A stretch of 64,000 bases of DNA from an uncultured Prevotella sp. (GCA_938028745.1 CALIZL010000079.1:13018-77017); one strand, 5' to 3'. Shown: positions 1 to 8,907, numbered from the stretch's first letter. The notes: a model not told the origin generated them from the letters alone. Program-made: numbers and translations.

Positions 1-818
1 GATTCTGAATCAACTTTGTGCTTGGTTAGGTCTTCCACTTCAATGTCGTGGAAGTTGCCCAATCCGCAATGCAGCGTGATGAAAGCCGAGTTGATGCCGC
101 GAATTTCCATTCGTTTAAGCAGTTCGCGACTGAAATGCAGTCCTGTTGCAGGTGCGGTTACGGCTCCTTCGTTGGCTGCGTAGATGGTTTGGAAGTCCTC
201 CATGTCCTCTTCCGTGCCGTGATGGTTCTCGCGTTTGTCGATAATGTAGCGTGGCAGGGGCGACTCGCCGAGGGCAAAGAGCGAGCGTTTGAACTCGTCG
301 TGGTCGCAGTCGTATAGAAAGCGCAGCGTGCGTCCGCGGCTTGTGGTGTTGTCAATCACCTCGGCCACCATTGTTCCGCTGTCGTCGAAAAATAGCTTAT
401 TGCCGATGCGTATTTTGCGTGCAGGCTCCACCAGAACATCCCAAAGTCGCATCTCCTGGTTGAGTTCGCGTAGCAAGAACACCTCAATCTTGGCATCGGT
501 CTTCTCCTTCATGCCGTATAGGCGCGCCGGGAACACCTTGGTATCGTTGAAAATAAACGTGTCGCCTTCGTCGAAATAGTCTATCACGTCGCGGAATTGC
601 AGGAAGTCGCCCTTTACTGGCTTTCCTTTTTTGTCTTTACGAAAGAGGTCGATGGTGCCCGACTTCTTGTGGAGTACCATCAGTCGGCATTCGTCGCGGC
701 GTGTTAGTCGCGACATTTCCTTTTCTCCCTTTTCGTTTTTTATCTCATGATACACGCTGTTGGGATACAGGGCGATTAGCTCTTGCGGCAGCTTGAAGTT
801 GAATTGTGATAGCTTCAT
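1..818 (-). CDS. queA: S-adenosylmethionine:tRNA ribosyltransferase-isomerase QueA (partial)
   Basis: Transfers and isomerises the ribosyl part of S-adenosylmethionine onto 7-aminomethyl-7-deazaguanine in tRNA, making epoxyqueuosine (cytosol, queuosine pathway). Read on the minus strand from the ATG at 816-818, the protein starts MKLSQFNFKLPQELIAL and shows the family segments ESPLPRYI and EGAVTAPATGLHFS. About 272 residues are visible; the C-terminal part lies beyond base 1, so the gene is cut by the window, not broken. It is the last visible gene of a minus-strand run ftsX, DUF3098, uppP, truB, queA, an order I know from other Bacteroidota. It is separated from truB by about 350 bp of simple repeats, so it may have its own promoter. 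Identification is secure from sequence. Confidence 0.95.
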   Translation of the reverse strand, partial: MKLSQFNFKLPQELIALYPNSVYHEIKNEKGEKEMSRLTRRDECRLMVLHKKSGTIDLFRKDKKGKPVKGDFLQFRDVIDYFDEGDTFIFNDTKVFPARLYGMKEKTDAKIEVFLLRELNQEMRLWDVLVEPARKIRIGNKLFFDDSGTMVAEVIDNTTSRGRTLRFLYDCDHDEFKRSLFALGESPLPRYIIDKRENHHGTEEDMEDFQTIYAANEGAVTAPATGLHFSRELLKRMEIRGINSAFITLHCGLGNFHDIEVEDLTKHKVDSE

Positions 819-829
819 GTTGATGTTTT

Positions 830-1030
830 GTATTGTGGAGGGGTTGTTACTTAATGAGTTTACAAGTTGACGAGTTTACAAGTTGACGAGTTGGTGAGTT
901 AACCAGTTAACGAGTTTGCAGGTTCACAGGTTGACGAGTTTACAAGTTTACGAGTTTGCAAGTTCACAAGTTGACGAGTTCACAAGTTTGCAAGTTCACA
1001 AGTTAGCGAGTTAATGAGTTAACAAGTCCG
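830..1030. repeat. Degenerate 8-bp tandem repeat tract, family AGTTKACR
   Basis: The AGTT word recurs every 8 bases over about 190 bp (for example agttgacg followed by agtttaca), with variable third and later bases. Similar 8-bp tracts occur at many other intergenic sites in this window. An 8-base period shifts reading frame at every unit, which fits non-coding DNA. Function unknown. Confidence 0.85.
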
Positions 1031-1046
1031 TTTCGCTCTCTGCAAC

Positions 1047-1160
1047 TAAATTATTGGCTTTGCTCCTGACTACTTCCTTACTACTTACTCCCTACTACTT
1101 ATTACTTACTACTTACTCCTTACAACCTTGCTTCCTTACTCCTCTACTCCTTACTACCTT
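1047..1160. repeat. Simple repeat tract rich in CTTACTACTTACT words
   Basis: About 110 bp of imperfect repeats of the words cttacta, cttactcc and ctactact, directly downstream of truB on its strand. With the preceding 8-bp tract it fills the whole truB-queA gap. No gene or clear terminator is visible here. Confidence 0.7.
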
Positions 1161-1164
1161 ATTC

Positions 1165-1875
1165 CTAAGAAAGGGAGTTCTCGATATCTTGTTGGTCGAG
1201 CCATTCCTTAAAGGAATCTAGTTGCAAGCAGTTCTCTACGCGCACGTCGCCCACCCTTGTACGGCGCAAGGCAGTGAGGTATGCGCCACTTTGCAGTGCT
1301 CGTCCCACATCGCGCGCCAAAGCTCTGATGTATGTTCCCTTGCCGCACACCACACGGATGGTGAGTTGCATTTGGCTTGGGTCGAAGTTCAGCACCTCTA
1401 TTTCGTCTATTCGTAGTGTCTTAGGTGCCAGTTCCACGTCTTTTCCTTTTCGTCTAAGGTCGTAGGCGCGGTCGCCGTTCACCTTTACGGCACTGTATGT
1501 TGGCGGAACTTGTTGTATCTCGCCCACAAACTGTTGTAGGGCGTTGTCGATGGTCTCGCGGGTGATATGGCCTGTTTCGAAAGTCTCGTTAACGGGATGC
1601 TCCATATCGTAGCTAGGCGTGGTAGCACCCAATTGCAGTGTGGCCACATACTCTTTGGTATGGGCTTGCAGCTCGGCAATACGCTTAGTAGCCTTGCCTG
1701 TGCACAGCACCAGTACGCCCGTTGCCAAAGGGTCGAGCGTTCCTGCGTGCCCAATCTTTACGCGCTTAACGCCAAGACGTCGCGACAACAAGTACCTTAC
1801 GCGAGCCAACGCCCCGAAAGAAGTAATCTCGTAGGGCTTGTCGATGCAGATAATCTCGCCTTCTTGGATGTTCAT
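1165..1875 (-). CDS. truB: tRNA pseudouridine(55) synthase TruB
   Basis: Makes pseudouridine 55 in the T-loop of tRNAs. The 236-residue protein has the catalytic motif GHAGTLDPLATGVLVLC near residue 43 (the Asp is the nucleophile in this family), the N-terminal IDKPYEITSF segment, and the later GTYIRALARDVG segment. Length is normal for a TruB without the optional C-terminal PUA extension. Its ATG (1873-1875) shares one base with the TAA of the upstream uppP gene (TAATG arrangement), so the two are almost certainly co-transcribed and translationally coupled. Confident assignment. Confidence 0.96.
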   Translation of the reverse strand: MNIQEGEIICIDKPYEITSFGALARVRYLLSRRLGVKRVKIGHAGTLDPLATGVLVLCTGKATKRIAELQAHTKEYVATLQLGATTPSYDMEHPVNETFETGHITRETIDNALQQFVGEIQQVPPTYSAVKVNGDRAYDLRRKGKDVELAPKTLRIDEIEVLNFDPSQMQLTIRVVCGKGTYIRALARDVGRALQSGAYLTALRRTRVGDVRVENCLQLDSFKEWLDQQDIENSLS

Positions 1876-2735
1876 TAGTCTACCATTGCTAGTGAATTAC
1901 CTGCGAGCAGCCACGCTAAGATGGCACCACCCACGATGATGCGGTACACGCCAAAGGCGCGGAAACCGTATTTGGTGAGGTAGGCGATGAAGGCTTTGAT
2001 GGCAACGAGTGCCACAACGAAGGCCACCACACTGCCTAGAAGCAATGTTCCCACATGACTGGCAAGCATAGAATAGTCGCCAATCTTGTGCATGTGGAGG
2101 AAAAGTTTCAGCAAATCGAGGCACGTTGCGGCGAACATGGTAGGCACGGCTAGGAAGAACGAGAACTCGGCAGCGTCTTTTCGCGTGAGCTTTTGTGCCA
2201 TACCGCCCACGATTGTGGCCATCGAACGCGACACACCGGGTAACATAGCCAGGCATTGGAATACGCCGATGGCGAACGCACGGCGTGTGGTGAGCTTTGT
2301 TTCGGGCGAACCGTTGCCGAAAAGCTTATCGCAAAACAGCATGAACACGCCGCCCACAACGAGCATAACGGCCACCACCATCACATTTCCCAACAAGGCA
2401 TCGATGTACTTGTTGCAAAGTCCGCCGATAATCATGGCAGGGATGAAGGCGATGAGCAGCTTATAGTAGAAGTCCCATTTGCGCAATGTGCGTTGAACGG
2501 GCGTCAGTCCTTCGGGTGGAGTGGAGTGGTCGAGCCTAAAAAAGCGTTTCCAATACAGCACCACCACCGCCAGGATGGCGCCAAACTGAATGATAACGTC
2601 GAAGGCTTTCACAAACTCGTCGCTCTCGATGCCCAACAGGGCTTGTGTAATAATCATGTGGCCCGTAGACGATACGGGGAGAAACTCGGTGAGTCCCTCC
2701 ACGATGGCCACGATAATGGTTTGCAGTATGTCCAT
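1875..2735 (-). CDS. uppP: Undecaprenyl-diphosphate phosphatase UppP (BacA)
   Basis: Integral membrane enzyme that dephosphorylates undecaprenyl pyrophosphate to recycle the lipid carrier used for peptidoglycan and O-antigen; it also gives bacitracin tolerance. The 286-residue protein carries the two family signatures EGLTEFLPVSSTGHM near residue 14 and PGVSRSMATI near residue 167, with several hydrophobic helices. It starts 6 bp after the stop of the DUF3098 gene and its stop overlaps the start of truB by one base, placing it inside a tight operon. Confident. Confidence 0.97.
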   Translation of the reverse strand: MDILQTIIVAIVEGLTEFLPVSSTGHMIITQALLGIESDEFVKAFDVIIQFGAILAVVVLYWKRFFRLDHSTPPEGLTPVQRTLRKWDFYYKLLIAFIPAMIIGGLCNKYIDALLGNVMVVAVMLVVGGVFMLFCDKLFGNGSPETKLTTRRAFAIGVFQCLAMLPGVSRSMATIVGGMAQKLTRKDAAEFSFFLAVPTMFAATCLDLLKLFLHMHKIGDYSMLASHVGTLLLGSVVAFVVALVAIKAFIAYLTKYGFRAFGVYRIIVGGAILAWLLAGNSLAMVD

Positions 2736-2741
2736 GTCGTG

Positions 2742-2999
2742 TTACGCTTCTTGTTGCTCTTCTTGCTGCTCTTTCGGGTCTTTGGGCTTGCGTATTACGG
2801 CGTAGATGATGGAGATGAAACCTAGAAAGCACACCACGGGGGCAACCTTAATGCGCGTGACACTGAAAATGTCGGGGTTAAAGGCCGTCTCGGTAGAGCC
2901 TGGCCCACTCATCAGTATTAGGCCCAACAGCACTACTGCCATGCCCACGGCTAACAAGATGAAGTTCATCTTGTCGAAAGCGAAGTTCTTTTTATCCAT
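2742..2999 (-). CDS. DUF3098 small membrane protein
   Basis: 85-residue protein with two hydrophobic segments: residues about 12-32 (NFILLAVGMAVVLLGLILMS) and about 52-70. It resembles the DUF3098 family, which I know as a Bacteroidota family found between ftsX and uppP, as here. No function is established. The C-terminal tail is charged (KPKDPKEQQEEQQEA). It is 6 bp from uppP and 269 bp from ftsX; the larger gap contains a degenerate 65-bp repeat. Confidence 0.88.
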   Translation of the reverse strand: MDKKNFAFDKMNFILLAVGMAVVLLGLILMSGPGSTETAFNPDIFSVTRIKVAPVVCFLGFISIIYAVIRKPKDPKEQQEEQQEA

Positions 3000-3092
3000 G
3001 TTTGTTGTATTTGTATTTGTGTGTTGGCCTCGCCGCTCGTGTGTTGGCGTTGTGCGGTTGCGACCTCAACATTGATGTTGCGATGTTTGTTT

Positions 3093-3250
3093 ACACCATA
3101 TTATATGTCGTGTGTTGTCCATTAGGCGGATGTGTGTCTGCCTTGTTCGGTCGATGCACTCCTTTATTATATATGGTGGCGATTGCTCTAAGCAAAGTGT
3201 CGGCCGTTCCTTTCGGTCGAATTACACCTTATTATATATAGGCGGCGTGT
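3093..3250. repeat. Degenerate direct repeat, period about 65 bp, three units
   Basis: Units begin near 3093, 3158 and 3224. Each opens with an acaccnTATTATATnT-like word; units 1 and 2 also share a later TTC..TCGGTCGA word. The repeat sits between ftsX and the DUF3098 gene and interrupts an otherwise tight operon. Divergence is considerable and no coding potential is visible. Confidence 0.5.
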
Positions 3251-3268
3251 GCTTTGCCGTGCAATCTA

Positions 3269-4150
3269 CTATATTTTATACAGCTCGCCCGCCTTCATTC
3301 GCAAGAACCGGTTCACCGAAATGTATGCGCAAATGGCGGTGATGAAGATGCCGAAGAGCAGTACGGCGCAGGCCGTAATGGCCAAAACCTGCCAAGTGAT
3401 GATGCTCAGCATATTTTCTTGGTAGCGATAAAGCCCATATACGCAGCCTGCCAGCACCACTATGGCCAGTAAAGCAGCCACGATGCCCACGCCAACGGCT
3501 TGTTTGATGAAGGGCCGACGGATGAATCCCCACGACGCACCAACAAGTTTCATGGTGTGTATGGAGAAACGGCGAGCGTAGATGCCCAAGCGAACGGTGT
3601 TGTTGATGAGCGAGAACGACACGAAGGTGAGCAGTGCGGCCAGTGCCAACAGCACCAAAGATATTTTGCTTAGGGTGCTGTTCACGTCCTCAACCAGTTC
3701 GTGTTGGTAGGTGATGTCGGCCACCTTGGGATAGGCTTTGAGCTCTTTCGAAATCCAATTAAGCGAGTCGTTGTTGGCGTAATCGCCTTTAAGGGTTAGC
3801 TCGATGGATGCCAGGAACGGGTTGTCGCCCCCAACAAATTCGCTGGGGTCGCTGCCCATAGCGGCCGTTTGCTCTTTAAGGGCCTGCTCTTTACTGATGA
3901 AGGAGAGGCTCTTTATGTACGGGCGCGCCTGCAAACGTGTGCAAAGGCGTTGCGCTTCGGGGTTTGTTAGGTCTTGGTCGAGCATCATGGTAACTACGAG
4001 GTTCTCCTTTACGTAGTTGGTAAGGTTGCGTGTGCTGAATACCGAGAGCACTATTATGCCCAGCAAAATAAGCACCAGTGCGGTGCTTATGCATAGCGTT
4101 ATTACCTGCAACCCGTAGCGGCTGCGGGCTTTGTTGTGTTTCTTTCTCAT
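3269..4150 (-). CDS. ftsX: Cell division protein FtsX (permease-like)
   Basis: Membrane partner of the ATPase FtsE; the complex activates peptidoglycan hydrolases at the septum. The 293-residue protein has an N-terminal cytoplasmic stretch, a first membrane helix (about residues 15-38), a periplasmic domain (about 40-160), and three more hydrophobic segments in the C-terminal half, as expected for the family. Clear FtsX-like segments include LALAALLTFVSFSLINNTVRL and the following RRFSIHTMKLVGAS. ftsE is not adjacent, which is common in this phylum. First gene of the minus-strand operon; a CAAAGTA word at 4185-4191 could be its -7 element. Confidence 0.93.
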   Translation of the reverse strand: MRKKHNKARSRYGLQVITLCISTALVLILLGIIVLSVFSTRNLTNYVKENLVVTMMLDQDLTNPEAQRLCTRLQARPYIKSLSFISKEQALKEQTAAMGSDPSEFVGGDNPFLASIELTLKGDYANNDSLNWISKELKAYPKVADITYQHELVEDVNSTLSKISLVLLALAALLTFVSFSLINNTVRLGIYARRFSIHTMKLVGASWGFIRRPFIKQAVGVGIVAALLAIVVLAGCVYGLYRYQENMLSIITWQVLAITACAVLLFGIFITAICAYISVNRFLRMKAGELYKI

Positions 4151-4390
4151 TTTAAAATGGCACTATTACACCGAATTTCCTGCAAAGTAACGAAAAAAAC
4201 TCTAACTATACAATGTTTTTAACGCTTATTAGCGAAAAATGGGGTATAGGGAATGCTGCGCGATGGTGTAGGTGCATTAGGCGGACGGCATATGTTGTCG
4301 TGTACTGAGCATTATTGGGCGAAATGAAAAATTAGTTTACTTGAAGGCAATAAAAATCTTGCTTAAACAAGCTTTTTAAAAAAAAGAGTG

Positions 4391-4398
4391 TATCTTTG
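4391..4398 (+). promoter_or_regulatory. Bacteroidota-type -7 box TATCTTTG before the glycine-rich cassette
   Basis: TATCTTTG matches the TAnnTTTG consensus of the Bacteroidota primary sigma factor and lies about 58 bp before the ATG at 4457. No good -33 TTTG is seen at 19-21 bp. It supports a separate transcription unit starting here. Confidence 0.55.
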
Positions 4399-4456
4399 CA
4401 TAACATTATCAATTGTTGCTAGATTCTAATTGACATCGATATTATCACTTTTTTCT

Positions 4457-5986
4457 ATGCCTAAAAACAAGAAGTTAAGAATAAATTCTATTGAATTGGT
4501 AGCCCAAGCAGGTGCTGCTAATGAAGTTGTTGGAAGATTTGGTAGCGCTTCCAAACAACATCTTGTTGCTTATTCTGGTCGGGATAATGAATTTGGAAAA
4601 ACTCTTAAGAGAGGATTGAAAAAAACATCAGAGAGCAAGGTAAATCCAGAGTATAGAAACCAGAATATAAAGCAGCAAGCAGGTTTTGCAGCCGAAGATA
4701 AATATACTGCTCGTGAAAATGCCGAGAGAATCATTAAAGGTGATAAGACCAGGTTTTCAAGAACTGACGATTTGGGAAAAGTTAACGATCCCATATATGA
4801 TCACATCATACTAGATGGAGAAGGCATAGAGATACCAGGTACGGGTGAGCAAATGAAATTTGTTGGTAGCAATCCTAAAGCATGTTTAAATAAACTGGCA
4901 AGTAAAAAGTTCCAGAAATATCTTGATGCTGATGCAACAATAACCGTTTCAAGTGATTACTATCATGGAATTATTCAAGAGGCAAATAATCGCATACAAT
5001 TACTTGAGAAACAACTTGATAAAGCAAATAAGAGTGGAAACTCAGAACTTGCTGAGTCTATTTCAAAAAAAATAGTTAAGGTTCGGAAGATAAAAGAAAG
5101 TGTTAAGGATAGTGGTATAACAACCAAAGAGGCTAAATTTGCAAGATTGCATCCGAAACTTTCAACAGCAAAAGATGTCGTTAAGATTTCTCATCGTGCA
5201 GGTGTTGAACAGGCAAAGGTGGGAGCACTAATTGGAGGAGGTATCTCTTTGATAAAGAATGTTGTAGCAGTGTCTAAAGACGAAAAATCTGCTGCCTCGG
5301 CAGCGAAAGATTTTGTTAAAGACACGGGAAAAGGCACTGTTACGGCTTATGCTACAGCATTCGCTGGTTCTGCGATAAAAGCAGGAATGCAAAATGCGAA
5401 GAATTCAACAATAAGAGCAATATCAAAAACCAATGCGCCTGCAATGATTGTTACTTCTGTGTTGGATGTTTCGACATCATTGAAAGCTTATGCTAATGGT
5501 AAAATAACTGGTGCAGACTGCCTTATAGAGATGGGGGAAAAAGGAGCAGAAAGTCTAAGCGCAACGATGTTTGCTCTTGTAGGGCAATCTGTTATCCCTA
5601 TCCCCATAGTGGGTGCTATGGTTGGCTCCATGATAGGTTACACTTTAAGTGCAACCTTATATAATACACTTGTGTCATCGATGAAAGAGGCGCAGGTCGC
5701 TCATAAAGAACGAATAAGAATTGAAAAGGAGTGTGCGGAAGCCATAGAAATGATTAAGCAGTATAGGGTAGAGATGGACGCAATTGTTAGAAAATACTTT
5801 AATCATTATCAAATGGTTTTTGAAGATGCTTTTGGTCAGATGGACGAAGCATTTCTATCAGAAAATATAGATCAGTTTATCTGTGGGGCAAACAGAATAT
5901 CGGTCGCTTTGGGCGGACAACCCCAATTCTCTAGCATGGAGCAATTTGATTCCTTTATGAATTCACATGAATGTCTTAACTTATAA
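4457..5986 (+). CDS. Unknown protein with coiled coil and glycine-rich hydrophobic segments (cassette gene 1)
   Basis: 509 residues if it starts at the ATG at 4457 (MPKNKKLRINSIE); a TTG at 4430 would add nine residues but is less likely. No signal peptide. Residues 1-165 are polar and include the segment GEQMKFVGSNP; about 171-215 is predicted-looking coiled coil rich in Lys and Glu; about 252-272 is a glycine-rich hydrophobic stretch (KVGALIGGGISLIKNVVAV); about 372-402 is a second, longer one (ALVGQSVIPIPIVGAMVGSM), followed by a charged helical tail. The same layout of small-residue hydrophobic hairpins is known from membrane-inserting proteins, but I do not recognise a named family. It is followed after 14 bp by a second protein with even stronger glycine-rich segments, so the two are likely co-transcribed. 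The gene is AT-rich compared with flanking housekeeping genes, suggesting transfer. Function unknown. Confidence 0.85.
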   Translation: MPKNKKLRINSIELVAQAGAANEVVGRFGSASKQHLVAYSGRDNEFGKTLKRGLKKTSESKVNPEYRNQNIKQQAGFAAEDKYTARENAERIIKGDKTRFSRTDDLGKVNDPIYDHIILDGEGIEIPGTGEQMKFVGSNPKACLNKLASKKFQKYLDADATITVSSDYYHGIIQEANNRIQLLEKQLDKANKSGNSELAESISKKIVKVRKIKESVKDSGITTKEAKFARLHPKLSTAKDVVKISHRAGVEQAKVGALIGGGISLIKNVVAVSKDEKSAASAAKDFVKDTGKGTVTAYATAFAGSAIKAGMQNAKNSTIRAISKTNAPAMIVTSVLDVSTSLKAYANGKITGADCLIEMGEKGAESLSATMFALVGQSVIPIPIVGAMVGSMIGYTLSATLYNTLVSSMKEAQVAHKERIRIEKECAEAIEMIKQYRVEMDAIVRKYFNHYQMVFEDAFGQMDEAFLSENIDQFICGANRISVALGGQPQFSSMEQFDSFMNSHECLNL

Positions 5987-6000
5987 ATTATCGTAATATT

Positions 6001-7560
6001 ATGCCATTGCCATTATTGTTTATAGCAGTAGCAGCTGCAACAGGACTTGTCGGAGTTGGTAAATCTGTAAAAGCGGTTGTTGATACACGTGAAGCGAGCA
6101 AAACAAATGAAAAAGCAAACGACCTAGTCAATAGTGCCAAGCGCCTTCTCGAGGAATCTAGAAAGAAATGCAGTTCTGAACTAAAGAAGTTAGGAATAGC
6201 AAAAGTTCGGATTCTTGATTCTAGTATAAATGATTTTATTAGTGTATTCGTTAAGCTCAAAAATGTCAATCTTCAAGATACAGCAGGGTTAGACGAAATG
6301 AGACGATTTAGTATTGATAGTAAAGACTTTGAAGAGTTAAAAGAGTTGGGTGGTTTTGCAACAAGTGTAGCTGGTGGTGTAGCTAGTGGTGCTTTGGGAG
6401 GTGCTCTTACTGCTTTCGGTGCTTATAGTGCAGCGGGTTCATTTGCAGCTGCATCAACAGGTACAGCTATAGCAACTCTAAGCGGTGCGGCTGCATCCAA
6501 TGCTACTTTAGCTTTTTTCGGTGGGGGATCGCTAGCAGCGGGAGGATTGGGCGTCGCGGGCGGAACGATGGTTCTTGGAGGTTTAGTCGCTGGGCCTGCA
6601 TTAGCAATTTTAGGCTTGGTTGTGGGCGCGAAAGCCAGTGCTGCAAAAGATGAAGCATATTCTAATCTTGCCAAGGCACATCAGATTTCAGAAGAATTAA
6701 AAACAGCCTCAGAATTATGTTATGCGATCTCACAAAGATGTAGGCTATTCATTGAACTTCTGAATAGATTGGATGGCTATTTCAAACCGCTTATAACCAA
6801 GTTGGACGCAGCCATTGCTGAACAAGGGGCTGACTATGAAAGTTTCACCCAAGAACAGAAACAGGTTACTGCCGTTGCTGCAAGCCTTGCCAAGGCAATA
6901 AAGATGGTACTTGATACGCCTATTCTTGACAAGAATGGTAATATAACGTCTGCGTCTAGAAATATTCTAAGTCAAGTTAAGCCTAATGAGATCGTTAAAG
7001 GTGTTCAGGAAAAAGGACCGTCTGCAGGAATGGTAACAGTTATGGGTGTTAAAGAAATGAGTTTGGAAGAAATAATCAACTCCTGTCAGTATGATGCTTG
7101 CGTGCGTGAAAATTATTTGGGTTTTGTGCAAACTTGTGCTAAGTTTAAGTGGGGTAGACTTGTTTCGCGTGTTAATTCATCATATGGCATGAATTTTACT
7201 TTGGATGAATACAAGTCTCATATTTCCATAATTGGAGAACCAGAACGAATCTGGGTTTCCGATTTGTCCAATGTATTGGGGCGTTTCGTTCTTACATATC
7301 AGGTGTCTTTGATTGTTGAATCTTGCCTTTTAAAAAAAGTTACTTTTCTTAAAGATGAGGATGTTGATTGGGATAAGTTGCTAGCCAAAGTTTCTAGCAT
7401 TTATGGGATTTCAATGGAAAAATGGCAATTGTTCCATCGTGGCGTAAATAACCCGGAAGATGTTTTGGGTAGAATCTGTGAAAAAATTGTGTGTAGCAAT
7501 GGGTGTCATAAGGCTTACTATTTTGTTGCATCAGAATTTAAAGAGCTAATGTTGAAATAA
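6001..7560 (+). CDS. Unknown protein with long glycine/alanine-rich hydrophobic domain (cassette gene 2)
   Basis: 519 residues. The N-terminus (MPLPLLFIAVAAATGLVGVG) is hydrophobic and could be a membrane segment. Residues about 40-70 are charged and helical. About 117-211 is an almost uninterrupted Gly/Ala/Ser-rich hydrophobic region with motifs such as GGFATSVAGGVASGALGGAL, FFGGGSLAAGGLG and GGLVAGPALAILGLVVG; this resembles glycine-zipper or apolipoprotein-L-like membrane-inserting segments. A helical region (220-300) and a C-terminal polar domain (about 350-519) with several cysteines follow. I have seen this glycine-rich middle region in unannotated proteins of diverse bacteria but cannot name the family. 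It probably works with the gene immediately upstream. A membrane-perturbing or pore role is inference from composition only. Confidence 0.85.
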   Translation: MPLPLLFIAVAAATGLVGVGKSVKAVVDTREASKTNEKANDLVNSAKRLLEESRKKCSSELKKLGIAKVRILDSSINDFISVFVKLKNVNLQDTAGLDEMRRFSIDSKDFEELKELGGFATSVAGGVASGALGGALTAFGAYSAAGSFAAASTGTAIATLSGAAASNATLAFFGGGSLAAGGLGVAGGTMVLGGLVAGPALAILGLVVGAKASAAKDEAYSNLAKAHQISEELKTASELCYAISQRCRLFIELLNRLDGYFKPLITKLDAAIAEQGADYESFTQEQKQVTAVAASLAKAIKMVLDTPILDKNGNITSASRNILSQVKPNEIVKGVQEKGPSAGMVTVMGVKEMSLEEIINSCQYDACVRENYLGFVQTCAKFKWGRLVSRVNSSYGMNFTLDEYKSHISIIGEPERIWVSDLSNVLGRFVLTYQVSLIVESCLLKKVTFLKDEDVDWDKLLAKVSSIYGISMEKWQLFHRGVNNPEDVLGRICEKIVCSNGCHKAYYFVASEFKELMLK

Positions 7561-8080
7561 ACTTGTCATGTATTTCTGATGTTCGGGGCATGAACGAAAT
7601 TAGGGAAAACTCGCGTCTGAGGGATACAAGCGGTAAAAGAAGTACGAGATGAATAATGTTCAATAACAAAATCGTAGTTCTTTATGTACTGCAGGTTTGA
7701 TGATGCCATGGCTTTGGTAGGTAGATGGGGAATTTGTTTTGTGGACAATGGGAAACTTCCTATCCGCAAATTGAAGAAAAACAATTGTGGGTGTTCGGCT
7801 AACTTGTCATAGGAGAGGGGAAATGGAATCAATCTTTTCTAGTCGGTGTCACAAAAAGAACACCGGGCCACAAGGCTTTTCTCGTCCGACATCAAAAAAA
7901 CAACGTCAAGCCCAATAGAGGGATGACAAAGTATGAAAACCTACAAATAAAGTTAGAAATGGCTTGTCTTGCCTTAGGGGGGGGTAGAACTTCTGGTGAG
8001 GCTTTTAAAAGATTAGCTTGCTTCGTTCCCAATTAAATCCTAACTTGTACCCATGCTAAATGGGGCTTGGACGTATTGAA
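7561..8080. other. Gene-free AT-rich stretch after the glycine-rich cassette
   Basis: About 520 bp with stops in all frames at short intervals. A short minus-strand reading frame (7566-7832) exists but has no recognisable features or start context. Possibly decayed coding DNA; nothing else can be supported. Confidence 0.5.
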
Positions 8081-8084
8081 ACAT

Positions 8085-8122
8085 GAAAATCAGAGGACGT
8101 AAGTCTTCTGATTTTCTTTTTA
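8085..8122 (+). terminator. Intrinsic terminator-like hairpin
   Basis: Perfect 14-bp stem allowing one G-U pair: gaaaatcagaggac (8085-8098), loop gtaa, gtcttctgattttc (8103-8116), then a T-rich run. On the plus strand it would end a transcript arriving from the left; the A-rich 5' side lets it also work on the minus strand. Confidence 0.65.
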
Positions 8123-8306
8123 TACCCCTTCTGATAAAAATACATTTCAATAGAAAACAATATGAAAACATGTTGTGAGGTATTGTTATTAGTATATAAA
8201 TATTTAAGCGTTTGTTCTCGCTGTACAGAACTTAGTGTAAGTTGCTGTTGTGTTAGGCTTAGCGCGTTGATAGCTGAGTGGCATAAGGTTAAAATAAGCA
8301 CAAATG

Positions 8307-8337
8307 TTTGTTATATAAATATTATATATTAACTTTG
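8307..8337 (+). promoter_or_regulatory. Promoter for the panA-like gene (TTTG-N19-TAACTTTG)
   Basis: TTTG at 8307-8310 and TAACTTTG at 8330-8337 with 19 bp between them match the Bacteroidota consensus exactly. It implies transcription starting about 8345 and rules out the upstream in-frame start at 8308, so the ATG at 8359 is the start. Confidence 0.8.
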
Positions 8338-8358
8338 CGTACGGAAAAGTTTTTGGAA

Positions 8359-8907
8359 ATGACACATTTCGATAAGTTGAGGCTCACAGAAATCGTTTTA
8401 TATATCTTGAATAAGACAAAAGGCTTGGACTATTACCATGTATTCAAGGTTATATATTTTGCTAATGTCGCACATTTGGCAAAGTATGGGTCACTTATGG
8501 TGTCTGATGATTTTTGCGCTTTACCAGACGGCCCTGTGCCTTCCATCCTTTATAATTGTGTAAAAGGCGAGCGGTTTTGCGATAAAGATTTGCAATCCAT
8601 GTTGGATGAGAGCGTATCAAAAGGGAAAGACGACGCTTATTACATGCTTGAAGCAAAACGAGAGGCCGATGAGGAATACTTGTCAAAAGCGGATATAGAG
8701 GTTTTAGACGAGTCTATCTCTGAAAATGCGTACCTTCCTTATGGCGAATTGCGTGCTAAATCGCATGGCGAAGAGTGGAAACGCGCCTTTGAACAGCATG
8801 GCCTTAAGGTGATGGATGTTGTAGGCATGGCAAAAGACGGAATGGCTTCTGATAGTATGATAGCGTATATCAAAGAAAACTTAGCCGTTGAAGATGTCTT
8901 ATCATGA
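8359..8907 (+). CDS. Panacea-domain antitoxin (DUF4065, PanA-like)
   Basis: 182 residues from the ATG at 8359 (MTHFDKLRLTEIVLYIL). It has the look of the Panacea / DUF4065 (SocA-like) domain: an N-terminal helix, then GLDYYHVFKVIYFANVAHLA, then the LPDGPVPSILYN segment typical of the domain. In characterised PanAT systems the Panacea protein neutralises a wide range of partner toxins. Here it lies directly upstream of, and overlaps by ATGA, a small gene whose product looks like a PemK/MazF-type toxin. A consensus promoter with a leader of roughly 14 nt lies just ahead. Toxin neutralisation by this particular protein is inference from domain and context. Confidence 0.85.
   Translation: MTHFDKLRLTEIVLYILNKTKGLDYYHVFKVIYFANVAHLAKYGSLMVSDDFCALPDGPVPSILYNCVKGERFCDKDLQSMLDESVSKGKDDAYYMLEAKREADEEYLSKADIEVLDESISENAYLPYGELRAKSHGEEWKRAFEQHGLKVMDVVGMAKDGMASDSMIAYIKENLAVEDVLS

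Noticed and set aside
7566..7832. An 88-codon frame on the minus strand after the glycine-rich cassette.
   Set aside because: No start context, no family resemblance, and many short frames of equal quality nearby.
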